NCBI GenBank assembly: GCA_900095835.1
Contig: LT608321.1
Coordinates: 613,581-676,315, forward strand
DNA from: Ihuprevotella massiliensis
Lineage (GTDB): Bacteria > Bacteroidota > Bacteroidia > Bacteroidales > Bacteroidaceae
Direction of reading: 5' to 3'
Length of the DNA stretch: 62,735 nt
Shown: positions 9,953 to 20,300 of the stretch, in pieces
Numbering within the stretch: the first letter of the stretch is position 1
Layout of the letters: every line of letters begins with the position of its first letter
Position numbers and translations under genes: made by a program
The notes under the pieces: model-generated
The model's input: the letters and a program-made list of their open reading frames with translations, nothing else
Told to the model about the DNA's origin: nothing
Database searches by the model: none

Positions 9953-11356
9953 ATGAAATCATTTCTATATATTGCTGCCGCTGCCACGCTCCTCACGAGC
10001 TGCAACACCTTGTTTGGCAAATACGAGCGCGACACAGCACGCACAGAAGCCTTTGTGAAGCAGCTCTATCGCGACACCGTAAATGCTGATAGAGCACTTC
10101 CTTCTGCCGACACTACTTCGTTTGGCAATCTCCCTTGGCGCGAAGTTTTCACCGATGCCCAACTCCAGAAGCTCATCGCCACAGCATTGGAGCGCAACAC
10201 CGATATTCGCAAGGCTGATCTCACCATCAAACAAGCCGAAATCGGATTGCGCCTCAACAGATTGGCATATCTTCCGCAGATAACCTTTTCTCCCTCTGGC
10301 ACTGTATCTAAGGTGTTCATGGACGGTATGACCACCAACGAGACCTATGCTTTTCCCGTGCAAGCCTCATGGCAAATTGATGCTTTCGGAAAACTCTATA
10401 ATGCGAAGAAGCAAGGAGAACTCACCGTGATGCAAGCAAAAGCAGCGCGCCAAGCCACGCAAACAGCCATCATTACGGGTGTTGCCAATCTCTATTTTGG
10501 GCTGCAGATGCTCGACGAACAGCTTGCAACCACTGAGGCTACCCTGAAACTCTGGCACAAGAACATCGAAGCTATGGAAGCCATGAAGGAGGCTGGCTAC
10601 ACCAACTCAGCAGCCATAGCAAGCGCCAAGGCTCAAGTGCTACAAATCGAAGCCACTGTACCCACGCTCAAAGACAATATCCGACAAGCTGAAAACTCCC
10701 TATGTGTGCTGCTTCACGAAGCTCCACACAGCATCCAACTTAGTGCCTTCAGCACAGAAGACTTCCCCACTGCTTTCTCTGCAGGACTTCCCTTATCACT
10801 CTTAACGAGTCGTCCAGACGTGGCGATTGCTGAAGCCAAACTTGCAAATGCTTTCTACGGCATCCAGTCGGCACGAGGCTCTTTCTTCCCTCAACTCACC
10901 ATTACAGGACAAGGTAGCTTCACAGATGCACTTGGAGCTATGGTGGTCAACCCTGGTAAGTTCATCGCGTCTGGCATAGCTTCTCTCACCCAACCCCTCT
11001 TTGCACAAGGCAAATTGAAAGGCGCACTCGAAGTAGCGAAGTTGCAACAAGAATCTGCGCAACTCGACTTTGAGAAAACTCTACTCACCGCGGGACAAGA
11101 AGTGAGCAATGCGCTTAGTAAATACCACACTGCTAGCCTTGCCACAGACATTGCGAAAATGCGTCTGACAGAACTCCAGAAGGCCAATGATGACACGGAA
11201 TTTCTCTTCCACAATGGAAATACGACAACCTATCTCGAAACGTTGACGGCGCAGATGAACCTCCTCAATGGTCGCCTTTCGCTCATCAACAATCGTTTTG
11301 AAAAGGTACAAGCAGCCATCAAGCTCTACCAAGCACTTGGTGGTGGTAGAATGTAA
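9953..11356 (+). CDS. tolC: Outer-membrane efflux channel lipoprotein (TolC/OprM type)
   Basis: A 467-residue outer-membrane factor completing the tripartite pump. The start is taken at 9953 because it gives a clean lipoprotein signal (MKSFLYIAAAATLLTSC, Cys17). An in-frame ATG at 9869 would add 28 polar residues before the signal. Two OEP repeats of long alpha-helix plus beta-strands are visible, including the family motif LLTSRPDVAIAEAKLANAFYGI and ISARGSFFPQLT-like text, with Ala/Gln-rich coiled helices between. It ends 23 nt before the LpxA-like gene. Confidence 0.93.
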   Translation: MKSFLYIAAAATLLTSCNTLFGKYERDTARTEAFVKQLYRDTVNADRALPSADTTSFGNLPWREVFTDAQLQKLIATALERNTDIRKADLTIKQAEIGLRLNRLAYLPQITFSPSGTVSKVFMDGMTTNETYAFPVQASWQIDAFGKLYNAKKQGELTVMQAKAARQATQTAIITGVANLYFGLQMLDEQLATTEATLKLWHKNIEAMEAMKEAGYTNSAAIASAKAQVLQIEATVPTLKDNIRQAENSLCVLLHEAPHSIQLSAFSTEDFPTAFSAGLPLSLLTSRPDVAIAEAKLANAFYGIQSARGSFFPQLTITGQGSFTDALGAMVVNPGKFIASGIASLTQPLFAQGKLKGALEVAKLQQESAQLDFEKTLLTAGQEVSNALSKYHTASLATDIAKMRLTELQKANDDTEFLFHNGNTTTYLETLTAQMNLLNGRLSLINNRFEKVQAAIKLYQALGGGRM

Positions 11357-11379
11357 TAACCTCTCACAAAGATAACACC

Positions 11380-12174
11380 ATGATCAGTCCACTTGCCTAC
11401 GTTGATCCGAATGCTCGTATCGGACAAAATGTAGAAATTATGCCCTTCGCCTACATTGAGGGCGATGTCGCCATCGGCGACAACTGTGTGATTATGCCGC
11501 ACGTGTCTATCCTCAATGGTACGACTATTGGCAATAACAACACGATTCACCAAAACACCGTAATTTGTGCCAAACCTCAATCATTTCACTACGAAGAGGA
11601 CGAACAACCTCACGTCGTGATTGGTGACCACAATGTGATTCGTGAAAACGTGCTCATTGCTGGTAGCAACAAATCCGAAGATGCCACACGCATCGGCAGC
11701 CACAACCACCTCATGAACAAGGTGCACATTTGTCATGACGTACAGATTGGTGACTACTGTGTCTTGGGCATTTCAGCTAGCGTTGCTGGAGCTTGCCAAA
11801 TTGGTGACTACACCATCTTGTCCTCCTCCACCATTGTACAACGCAAGGTGCGTGTGGGCAAGTTTGCGCTCTTGCAAAGTGGTACTCGTGTGCAAAAAGA
11901 CGTAATGCCTTATGCTATCTTTGGCGGCAACCCTCCTGCCTATCGCGGAGTAAATACCAAAGTCATCGAGTACTTCCACCCCACAGTGAGCGATCGTGTG
12001 TTGCGCCATCTTGCCAACGCCTTCCGTTTGGTCACTGCAGGCAACTTCTCCTTGGAAGATGCAGTTATCAAGATTCACGAACAAATCGAGATGAGCGATG
12101 AAATCAAAACTCTCACCGACTTCATCGACTCTGCTTCTCGCGGCCTCATCCGCTACGTGGAAGACGAACAGTAA
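11380..12174 (+). CDS. LpxA-like acyl-ACP O-acyltransferase, left-handed beta-helix
   Basis: A 264-residue hexapeptide-repeat protein, close to the 262 residues of E. coli LpxA, which adds a 3-hydroxyacyl chain to UDP-GlcNAc in lipid A synthesis. The first about 190 residues are hexapeptide coils (IGDNCV, IGNNNT, IGDYCV). The catalytic-His region HICHDVQIGD is kept, as is the C-terminal helical signature TDFIDSASRGLIR. The LpxA active-site segment IHRGT is replaced by IAGSN, and GNHA by GGNPPA, so this may be a paralogue with a different acceptor or acyl chain. Its place at the end of an efflux operon rather than beside lpxC-fabZ supports that. Confidence 0.8.
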   Translation: MISPLAYVDPNARIGQNVEIMPFAYIEGDVAIGDNCVIMPHVSILNGTTIGNNNTIHQNTVICAKPQSFHYEEDEQPHVVIGDHNVIRENVLIAGSNKSEDATRIGSHNHLMNKVHICHDVQIGDYCVLGISASVAGACQIGDYTILSSSTIVQRKVRVGKFALLQSGTRVQKDVMPYAIFGGNPPAYRGVNTKVIEYFHPTVSDRVLRHLANAFRLVTAGNFSLEDAVIKIHEQIEMSDEIKTLTDFIDSASRGLIRYVEDEQ

Positions 12175-12244
12175 TTTTCACATGCTAGATGCACCCGCTG
12201 GATGCTCCTGTATTCATTAATCTCACCTCTAGCTTACTCTCTAC

Positions 12245-12285
12245 ACACGGCACCATTCTTCACGAGTGGTGCCGTGTTTCTTCTG
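12245..12285 (+). terminator. Terminator of the efflux operon
   Basis: Stem ACACGGCACC (12245-12254) with GGTGCCGTGT (12268-12277), 13-nt loop, then TTTCTTCT. It lies 70 nt after the LpxA-like stop and ends the acrA-acrB-tolC-lpxA-like transcript. Confidence 0.85.
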
Positions 12286-12419
12286 CAGTTATCCACGATG
12301 TTGGGTTGCAACCAGAGTAAGTTCCCATATCGCAACTTCAAAATCCAAGATATCCCAACGTAGGCGAAAGCTACGTATAGAATGTCTTCGGGAGCATTCC
12401 GACAAATCCCATAGACATC

Positions 12420-12467
12420 AAAAAAACAGCGCGACTATTCTTCAATCCAGAAGAAAAAGTCGCGCTG
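12420..12467 (-). terminator. Minus-strand terminator of the TPR-protein gene
   Basis: Stem CAGCGCGACT (12427-12436) with AGTCGCGCTG (12458-12467), extended by TTCTTC/GAAGAA. Seven A at 12420-12426 read as seven T on the minus strand. It lies 70 nt past the TPR-gene stop. Confidence 0.85.
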
Positions 12468-12536
12468 AACAAGACGAAAATTAGCGTCTAAGTATCAGTG
12501 AAAGAATGTAGCTACACTCACCAAAGAAAGCAATCG

Positions 12537-14687
12537 CTACTGATGCTGCAATTCACTATTGAGGAGATCGCGCATGAAAGAAGCTACTTGAGGAGTAAAG
12601 CCAATGGGTTGCAAATACTTTATGGCATTGTCAAAGAAATCTTCGTGCACAAACTTAAGTTCTTCTTCCTCGAGATATGCCATATACAAACGAGCTGCCA
12701 TCGCATGATCCCCTAAGAGTAAGGCACAATGAGCCGCATTTTTCAAGATTTTGGCATGCTCGGGTGCTTGCTCAAGCAACATAGTGTAGTGATTTTGGGC
12801 ATCCGCTACGCGCCCCATCAATAGATAGCATTGCGCCTTCAAAAGGATGGCTTCAAACTCTTCAGGCTTGTGATAAAGTATCTTATGTAACTGGTCAAGT
12901 GCATCGCTATAGAGTTGCAAATCAAAGAAACGCTGCGCGAGTTGCTTTGCAATTTCAAGACTATCTGGATAGAGTTGTTCTAAGCGGATCCAAGCTACCA
13001 AGGCATCTTCACGACTTTCCAACAGATCATAGCAATTGGAAAGCAAACGCAAAAGACTTTCATCATCTTCCTCTTCTACCAATTGTTCCAACAGCTGAGC
13101 AGCCTCTGCATAATGACCAGTGGCATGGTTGCACTGTGCCAAACGCAGACGCACATCGCGGTGCTCACGAGGAAGGAGTTGGAAGAAGGTTAGGGCATGA
13201 CGATAATCCTTGATGGCAAAACTAAGTTGTCCTAACACAGCGAGTGACGCTTCTTCCTCAAATGCCCCACGAAATAAGATAGAATCGCGAAGCAGGAGGT
13301 TGTCACGATAAGGATTCTCCCCTTCATTGCGCGCTACGAAAAGATGGAAAAAACGATAAGTGTCGTGGATATAGCCATTATACGTCAACTTTAGCATGCG
13401 AAATTCCTGTGACTCCGTAGAAATAAGGTCAGCTACTCCGCTATTCTTACGATGATTGCGCAAAATTTGAAGCATCGCCGTATCTTCTTCTGCAAGATCA
13501 AATTTTACGTCCTTTCTTTCGTCAGGGAGTTCAGCAGAGACTTCATCGATTTTGTCCTTCATTTCTTGCGGCATTTGCTCAACAAGTCTTTTACTAGCGA
13601 GATTCATCTCTGCAATGATATAGAGATCGGTGGTGCCAAACGCGCGATGTTGCAATTCGAGCGTTCTACTGTCTACCTCTTCTAAATGCCGAAGTTCTGG
13701 ACGTTCTACAGAGAAGGGGATAAACCAATTGGCTGCTTCTTGAAAAAAGGGAAAGCGACGATACATCCGCTTAAATCCTCCCAAAGCAATGTCAATCCCT
13801 GCCCAACCATCTACAAAGCGTTCTGCCACCATACTTGCCATCTCACGCATGAAAGTTTGTTTGGCTTGTGCATTTGAAGAATCTGGCATCTGTGAAAATC
13901 GCTCCATCAGTTGTGAAGCATCAGTAGCCGTATCACGCGATTGCGCAGAAGCCAATATGGTAGACTGCACAATGCGCAAATCTTCTTGCCAAACTTCACG
14001 ATTTGTCCACGCCTTCCATTGTTGAACCAAGGAAGGAAACAAAGCAATCTGTGCCGCTTGATGAATGCCAATATACACCAGTCCCACACAAAGACGCACC
14101 CGCAATAGAGAAGAAAGTGTTTTTTCGGTTTGACGCAACAACCACGCGCATTGCGTTGGATCAAAACTTGCCAACAAACTTAACGTCACCGCAGAAAGCA
14201 CTGTAGCACGAGTGTCTTCGCTTCGATTGGGATGCTGCATAAGTTCTTCAGCAGCTTCCACTACTTCGGCTGTCCAAGGCGCTGCACAATAGAGTCTATC
14301 GAAGAGAATGTGATTGTCTACTTCGTAACGCAATACATTCTCAAGAGGTTGCTGTAGACGCTGATCGGCATACTTCTGCCACAATTTGGCACGCAGCTGC
14401 TGCGTATGCTCCACTATAAAGGCGTGATGCAAGGAGAGTCCGAGGAGATAAGTGCGCTCAAACAAGCTCTCATTGCGCTCTTGATAAGTGGCACTCGCCT
14501 CACCTTGTCGGAAATCACGCAACAAGTGTTCGTAATCCGTCACAATTCGCTCATGCTCTTGACGACTATTCCAGCCCCCTACCCATGACAACTGCCCTTG
14601 AAGCGCGCGAAGCGCATCAAGCAACCGACGATTGTGAATGGCTTTCACAAAATCATCGCGGAGAGTGAGGTAAACGGTCGTGTCCAT
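12537..14687 (-). CDS. TPR-repeat protein of unknown role
   Basis: A 716-residue soluble protein with no signal peptide or membrane segment. The start is placed at 14687 (MDTTVYLTLRDDFVKAI); the longer reading from 14786 adds 33 residues that look like translated leader. The C-terminal third (about 490-690) holds at least five TPR-like helix pairs, for example AIKDYRHALTFFQLLP, GHYAEAAQLLEQLV and DLQLYSDALDQLHKIL. The N-terminal two-thirds is helical with no catalytic motif I recognise. It lies 131 nt downstream of the NMT1-like lipoprotein gene on the same strand and ends in a strong terminator. A scaffold or partner-binding role is inferred from TPRs only. Confidence 0.8.
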   Translation of the reverse strand: MDTTVYLTLRDDFVKAIHNRRLLDALRALQGQLSWVGGWNSRQEHERIVTDYEHLLRDFRQGEASATYQERNESLFERTYLLGLSLHHAFIVEHTQQLRAKLWQKYADQRLQQPLENVLRYEVDNHILFDRLYCAAPWTAEVVEAAEELMQHPNRSEDTRATVLSAVTLSLLASFDPTQCAWLLRQTEKTLSSLLRVRLCVGLVYIGIHQAAQIALFPSLVQQWKAWTNREVWQEDLRIVQSTILASAQSRDTATDASQLMERFSQMPDSSNAQAKQTFMREMASMVAERFVDGWAGIDIALGGFKRMYRRFPFFQEAANWFIPFSVERPELRHLEEVDSRTLELQHRAFGTTDLYIIAEMNLASKRLVEQMPQEMKDKIDEVSAELPDERKDVKFDLAEEDTAMLQILRNHRKNSGVADLISTESQEFRMLKLTYNGYIHDTYRFFHLFVARNEGENPYRDNLLLRDSILFRGAFEEEASLAVLGQLSFAIKDYRHALTFFQLLPREHRDVRLRLAQCNHATGHYAEAAQLLEQLVEEEDDESLLRLLSNCYDLLESREDALVAWIRLEQLYPDSLEIAKQLAQRFFDLQLYSDALDQLHKILYHKPEEFEAILLKAQCYLLMGRVADAQNHYTMLLEQAPEHAKILKNAAHCALLLGDHAMAARLYMAYLEEEELKFVHEDFFDNAIKYLQPIGFTPQVASFMRDLLNSELQHQ

Positions 14688-14818
14688 GGGAGAAGCGTGA
14701 AAAAAATTTTGGAGCAATCTAAAGCAAGCTAGAGAAGATGCACGAAATGTGGAATACAGCGTATAAGGCAGAGGTAATATGGGCATCTCCTCTGGATGTC
14801 TCGTGCTATTTGCATCGA

Positions 14819-15712
14819 CTACTTGTCGGTTTTCACCTCATTATAGTGAGGCAAACGCACTTGTTTCACTTGCTCAGGTGTGAGTTTATAGGTGCGGATG
14901 AGTACACTGTCTAACACAGCACCAGGCTTATGGTTGATACGCTGCACAGCTGCATTATACACTCGCTGCAACAACTCAGCTTGCTTGGATTTTTTAGCAT
15001 CTTGCTGAGCTTGTGCACTGAGATAAAGCGCATGCTGATGATAAGAGGAAGGCAATGTGGCTAACACACGTTGCCCATTTCCTTTGGCACGAAGGGCGAA
15101 AGGCTGCGGCAACACAGCTGCGTCTATTTGCTCATTGTCGAGCATTTGTTGGCGGATACGGTAATCGTTGATTTGAGGACGCAACATATCGTCAAACTTC
15201 CAACGAAGACTGTCGCGCAAATGCGCTGTATATTGATCAGAACTACTATAACGCGCAATGGCAATGGTGCGTTGCTTGAGCTGCTTCATCTCGGTGAGAC
15301 GCAAACGCCCACCGACTAACAGTTGCCACTCACCTTGCAGCGGAATCCATGCCACGTAACCGCGCATCTTTCCTTGTGTAGCATAATGTTGTTGGCGCAC
15401 GATGTCAGTGACGCCTGCATCAGCTCTAGTGCCCAACAAAGCTGTATCTGCATCAAACTGAGATTGGTATGTTTTGATGCGAAGAGGAAGCGACAAAGAG
15501 TCTGCTATTCCAGCGGCTTTGGCATAGTAGAAAGGAAGACTCTCGTAGGTGGGAAGACAGGCTATGATGAACGAAAGACTATCAGGCACATCATTGACAC
15601 TACTCACCTCTGTATTTTCGTCTTTGTTCGCTTTCTCTCCACCACAACTAGTGGCAAAACATCCCACAAAGAGAGCGATGAAAAGGAGAAGGGGAAGTTT
15701 TAGACTATTCAT
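14819..15712 (-). CDS. Lipoprotein with NMT1/SsuA-like substrate-binding fold
   Basis: A 297-residue exported lipoprotein. The ATG at 15712 is used rather than the TTG two codons upstream. The signal peptide has Cys at 18 (FVGC) and 23 (ATSC); either could be the lipidated residue. The body resembles NMT1/THI5-like periplasmic binding proteins: a first strand and helix like SFIIACLPTYESLPFYYAKAAGI, the segment ADAGVTDIVRQQHYA, and a later NEQIDAAVLPQPFALRA, matching the ligand-cleft layout of ABC-importer binding proteins. No ABC permease or ATPase is adjacent, so the ligand and partner transporter are unknown. Confidence 0.72.
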   Translation of the reverse strand: MNSLKLPLLLFIALFVGCFATSCGGEKANKDENTEVSSVNDVPDSLSFIIACLPTYESLPFYYAKAAGIADSLSLPLRIKTYQSQFDADTALLGTRADAGVTDIVRQQHYATQGKMRGYVAWIPLQGEWQLLVGGRLRLTEMKQLKQRTIAIARYSSSDQYTAHLRDSLRWKFDDMLRPQINDYRIRQQMLDNEQIDAAVLPQPFALRAKGNGQRVLATLPSSYHQHALYLSAQAQQDAKKSKQAELLQRVYNAAVQRINHKPGAVLDSVLIRTYKLTPEQVKQVRLPHYNEVKTDK

Positions 15713-15716
15713 AAGC

Positions 15717-15767
15717 AAAAAAAGTTATAGAGCAGCAGTGACGGTGCACCGCTGTCCCTATAACTTT
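15717..15767 (-). terminator. Minus-strand terminator of pgk
   Basis: Stem AAAGTTATAG (15721-15730) with CTATAACTTT (15758-15767) around an inner GC-rich hairpin. Seven A at 15717-15723 give a T7 tail on the minus strand. It lies 30 nt past the pgk stop and abuts the start of the next lipoprotein gene. Confidence 0.8.
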
Positions 15768-15797
15768 ATAATTATCTATTAAGTTTTTGGCGATAGA

Positions 15798-17045
15798 TTA
15801 GCCTTTGATGGCAGCTACACCGGGGAGTTCCTTACCTTCGATGGCTTCGAGCAAAGCACCACCACCAGTTGAGATATAAGAAACTTGATCAGCCATACCA
15901 AACTTGTTGATGCAAGCTACAGAGTCACCACCACCGATGAGAGAGAATGCACCGTTCTTAGTCGCTACAGCGATAGCGTCAGCGATAGCACGTGAGCCAC
16001 CAGTGAAGTTATCGAACTCAAACACACCAGCAGGACCGTTCCAGAGGATAGTCTTGGCGGGTTCGATGGCAGCAGCAAATGCTTTGCGGCTTTCGGGACC
16101 TGCATCAAGACCTTCCCAACCTTCGGGGATGTCACCCACGGGAACAACTTGTGTGTTGCAATCGTTCTTGAAGTCGTCACCAGCCACGCAGTCAGTGCCG
16201 AGCACGAGGTTCACACCCTTAGCCTTAGCCTTCTCGATGATAGAGAGAGCGAGGTCGAGCTTGTCTTCTTCGCAGAGAGAAATACCAATCTTGCCACCGA
16301 GTGCACGAGCGAAGGTGTAAGTCATACCACCGCAGAGGATGAGGTTGTCCACCTTGTCCATGAGGTTTTCGATGATACCAATCTTGGTAGACACCTTAGA
16401 ACCACCCATGATAGCAGTGAAAGGATGCTTGATGTTGTTGAGCACGTTGTCAACAGCAGTCACTTCTTTTTCCATGAGATAGCCGAGCATCTTGTGGTCT
16501 GCATCGAAATAGTCAGCGATGACAGCAGTAGAAGCGTGCTTGCGGTGAGCGGTGCCGAATGCGTCCATGATGTAGTAGTCAGCATAGCTAGCAAGCGTCT
16601 TGGCAAATTCCTTTTGGCTTTCCTTTACTGCCTTCTTTGCAGCTTCGTAAGCAGGATCTTCCTTGTCAATGCCAGCAGGCTTGCCTTCTTCCTCAGGATA
16701 GAAACGGAGGTTCTCGAGAAGAAGCACTTCGCCAGCCTTAAGAGCGGCAGCAGCTTCTTGTGCCTTTGCGCAATCAGGTGCAAAAGAAACAGGAGCATCG
16801 AGGGCAGCAGCTACAGCGTCCTTGATTTGTCCCAAAGAGAACTTGGGGTTAACCTTGCCTTTGGGCTTACCCATGTGGCTCATGATGATGAGAGCACCAC
16901 CATCAGCAAGCACCTTCTTGAGGGTGGGCAACGCACCGCGGATGCGAGTGTCGTCGGTGATTTGGCCATTTTCATTGAGAGGCACGTTGAAGTCTACACG
17001 TACGATGGCCTTCTTGCCTGCAAAGTTACAAGAGTCGATAGTCAT
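15798..17045 (-). CDS. pgk: Phosphoglycerate kinase
   Basis: A 415-residue glycolytic enzyme converting 1,3-bisphosphoglycerate and ADP to 3-phosphoglycerate and ATP. Signatures are clear: [20 protein letters not shown] near the N-terminus, HMGKPKGK, the hinge [12 protein letters not shown], the nucleotide loop [10 protein letters not shown] and the C-terminal IGGGDSVA. It is slightly longer than the usual 390-400, from inserts such as [19 protein letters not shown]. It is monocistronic by its own terminator. Codon use is strongly biased (GTG, AAG, GAG), as in highly expressed genes here such as rpsA. Confidence 0.97.
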   Translation of the reverse strand: MTIDSCNFAGKKAIVRVDFNVPLNENGQITDDTRIRGALPTLKKVLADGGALIIMSHMGKPKGKVNPKFSLGQIKDAVAAALDAPVSFAPDCAKAQEAAAALKAGEVLLLENLRFYPEEEGKPAGIDKEDPAYEAAKKAVKESQKEFAKTLASYADYYIMDAFGTAHRKHASTAVIADYFDADHKMLGYLMEKEVTAVDNVLNNIKHPFTAIMGGSKVSTKIGIIENLMDKVDNLILCGGMTYTFARALGGKIGISLCEEDKLDLALSIIEKAKAKGVNLVLGTDCVAGDDFKNDCNTQVVPVGDIPEGWEGLDAGPESRKAFAAAIEPAKTILWNGPAGVFEFDNFTGGSRAIADAIAVATKNGAFSLIGGGDSVACINKFGMADQVSYISTGGGALLEAIEGKELPGVAAIKG

Positions 17046-17170
17046 AATGATATGAGTATTGATGAATTATTTGTGATTGTCGAGGATTCCAGAATGCTCC
17101 GAGACACCCTTAAAGAGACTTTTGATAGCCCCCAACAGAGAGGTACAGAGCGTGTCAAGAATTTACAGGG

Positions 17171-17178
17171 CAAATTTA
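17171..17178 (-). promoter_or_regulatory. Candidate -7 box for pgk
   Basis: CAAATTTA on the plus strand reads TAAATTTG on the minus strand, fitting TAnnTTTG, about 125 nt upstream of the pgk start. There is no good -33 box at the right distance. Confidence 0.35.
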
Positions 17179-17324
17179 CGAAAAACTTTGGGATGTTGAC
17201 TGTTTTATAGCAATTATTTTCGCCTTCTTCATCCAATGCAAAGAGAAAGTTGTGCTTCTCTTTGTCCACTACCCTTCGGATTGGGTCTCAAAAGCGAAAA
17301 AGCACAGTCAAAGCCTCCCTTCCC

Positions 17325-20300
17325 TTACAACGAAACGGGCTCCACGATGCCCGATGCCACATACCACAGATAGCCTTTCACGTTCTGTTTGCCCATTTGT
17401 TGAAGGAGCTGACAGTAGTGTCGCACTTGTTCGTGATAGTCCGGACGCGGTAGTCCGAATTTATAGTCCACCACAATGGCCTCATCTCCACGCATCATCA
17501 CGCGGTCAGGACGAGGAGCATGCACATTGCCGTTTTCATCGCGAGTCAAAATGGTGCATTCACGATAGAGTTGCCACGTGCCATCAAACCATTCCTTGGC
17601 GATTTCATGCTTCATCGCGCGGTGCAGGAGTTTTCGCATTTCGCCCACCTCTTCGATCGGCGCAATCTTTCCTTCGCAAATCGCAGATTGCAACACGGTT
17701 TCCACATCGGCTTCGCTTTCAATCTCTTCCATCAGATGATGCAGCAGTGTACCACGTCGCTTAGCTGCTTCGCGTTTGGCAAAGAACTCCAAATCTAGTT
17801 CGGAAGTATTCGACACCTTCGCCGCATCACCTTCGGCATTGCCCGCTTGCACCGCTTCCATAAGAGCAGCATTATACAAGCGCGCACTTTGCGACTGACG
17901 GAACTTCACATCGTGATTGGAAGTTTCAAGGTTCACTCTTTCGGTAATCGCATTGATTTTGAAGGGATTCTTCTTTTTTTCATTCACTACTTTCGCGGGT
18001 TTCCCATCCTCGAGAGAAGTTGTTTGAGTAGCGACTATGCACTCTGCGGTTGAAGGTTGAGCAATCTCTAGGAGTATCTGTGTATCATCCTCTTCGAGTC
18101 GCACATCGCCATCGATCAAATCCGTCCATCCTAGTTGGGTGATTGTTTTCTGCAAAGCAGGCACGATGCTCTTATCATAATTTCTCGGCAATTTTGGTGC
18201 ACAAATCACCAAGTTTTGACGCGCACGGGTGAAAGCCACATAGAGCAAGTTGAGATTTTCGATGCGCTGATTTCGCAATTCCTGCAGATACTCGTCTTTA
18301 TAGATACTATTTTCTGCAGCCGCACTCAATTTTACGGGCAGCAATGGAATCTCATTGAAGGGCACCTCCTGAGGACTTGTCCATATCATCGACTGCTTTT
18401 GACCACTACTCACCAGTTCCCAGTTGCAGTAAGGAATAAACACACTGTGAAAATCCAATCCCTTGGATTTGTGAATGGTCAAGATGCGCACTCCTTTCAC
18501 CACTGAAGCGGGCACCGACTTTTTGCCTAAAGACTCCTCGCAAACTTGAAGGAAACGCCCAATGTCAGGCACATTATCATCCAAGAATGCCACTACCATA
18601 TCTAGCAAACTATAAAGATAACTCGCCTCACCTGGTTGTTTATCGAGCTCTAAGTAGTGAATCAACTGCTGAATGAGGTCGTAGAATGGCAGCATTTGAT
18701 AAGACTGTTTACTCCATTCTACCAAAAGACCATGAACTTTATCCTTCGCTTCCTCTGGACAGTGTTTTAATACATAGTTCAAAGCCACTTCGTCCGTGCG
18801 ATTGTGGATATACTGTAGTGCTTTCACTATGAGCTGCACTCCTCTAGAAGCAGATAACACGTAAGCCTCATCAGAGACTAATTCAATGCGAATGAAATCC
18901 TTATCGTTGGCGTGCTCCTTTTCATATTCAGCAAAATACTCGATGAGTTTTCCGCTATCTTTATTGTTACGCACCAAAATCCCCATCTTGTCAAAGGGCA
19001 CTCCGGCACGATATAAGCGCATGATCTGTTCTCGCAAATCATCTTCTGGCGAAAATTCTGCTGTTTCTCCTTCGTTGTCTTCGCTTGCTTCTATTGCATC
19101 CGCCTTGTTCTTAGCAGAAGAAGTTGTCTTCTCGGGCTTTTTCTCTATCAAGACACGCACAAAGCCGCCTTCGCGCACGGGGTTTTGCTTCACCAAATCT
19201 TCTGCATAAAGCGACGTGAGCACACCACCCTCTCCTGCTGCACCTCCTTCGCTAGCATCAGCTATCACTTGCGCCATCTTCACGAAGATCGCATTATTGA
19301 AGTTCACAATCTTCTCTCCACTTCTGAAGTTGGAATCGAGGGTTTGAATATCCGTGATTGCATCATCTTTGATATTTGCCAATCCCGACCAGTCTCCTCC
19401 ACGCCAACGATAGATGCCTTGTTTCACATCGCCCACCAGCATGCAACTATTGCCGTGTGCAATGTTCTCCACAAAGAGGTTGCGCAAATTGGTCCACTGC
19501 AGTTCGGAGGTGTCTTGGAATTCATCGATCATCACGTGGTTAAACTGGGTGCCAGCTCGTTCAAACACAAACGATGCCTCACTCTGTCCCACCATTTCGG
19601 CAAAAAGAATCGGGGTATAAGCCAAGAGGAAAGTGTCGTTCTCCGTATTGAGTTCTTGCACGGAAGCTGAGATGGCATCGAGCAAGCGAAGTTCATTGAA
19701 GTGCTGAAGACTCAAGTCGCACGAATTGATGGTAAAGTTGGCGTTATCAATCGTGGTGAGCAACTGTTCTAAGTGATTGGACAAATCACTTGCCCAACTA
19801 TCATATTTTCCTGTCTTCTTATCTGCGGCTTTGAGGGCTTTGCCACTATCATCCACAATCTTAAGCACTGTGTTACTCGGATCTGTCGTAGAAAATTTGT
19901 ACTCCATCGCACGATGCAGATACTTTTCCACATCTCCACCGCGGCTGATTCTGCTATATCCTTCAGAACCAACAATAAAATTTTCCGCATCCTGCGCAGA
20001 CTGCTGAATTTCTTCAATCGAGTTCTTCTTTAAACTATGCAAAACATCACGATAACGCTTTGCTAAGTCATTGTCAAGCGTGAAATTTTGAAGCAAACGT
20101 CGCTGTTTCACATAACTCTCTTTAGTCAGCTCTCGCGCCAGATTGGACAGAGAATGCTCCACACGCCAACTTTTGTCGCTATCGTCTTCCAATCGCTGTT
20201 CGATGTATTGCGACACCCATTTCAATTCTTGCGAATCGGGTTCGAGACCTTGGAGCATTTTGTCCACACCTCGCTGCAACAAATCATCGTTGTTGAGGTC

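Noticed and set aside
14688-14786. Upstream 33-codon extension of the TPR protein
   Set aside because: The extra residues are hydrophobic and Phe/Cys-rich without forming a signal peptide, and the ATG at 14687 gives a normal start.
17239-17264. Inverted repeat CAAAGAGAA/TTCTCTTTG considered as a terminator between addA and pgk
   Set aside because: The loop is 8 nt and neither strand has a following T-run. It lies upstream of the pgk start and downstream of addA, so a weak role remains possible but unsupported.
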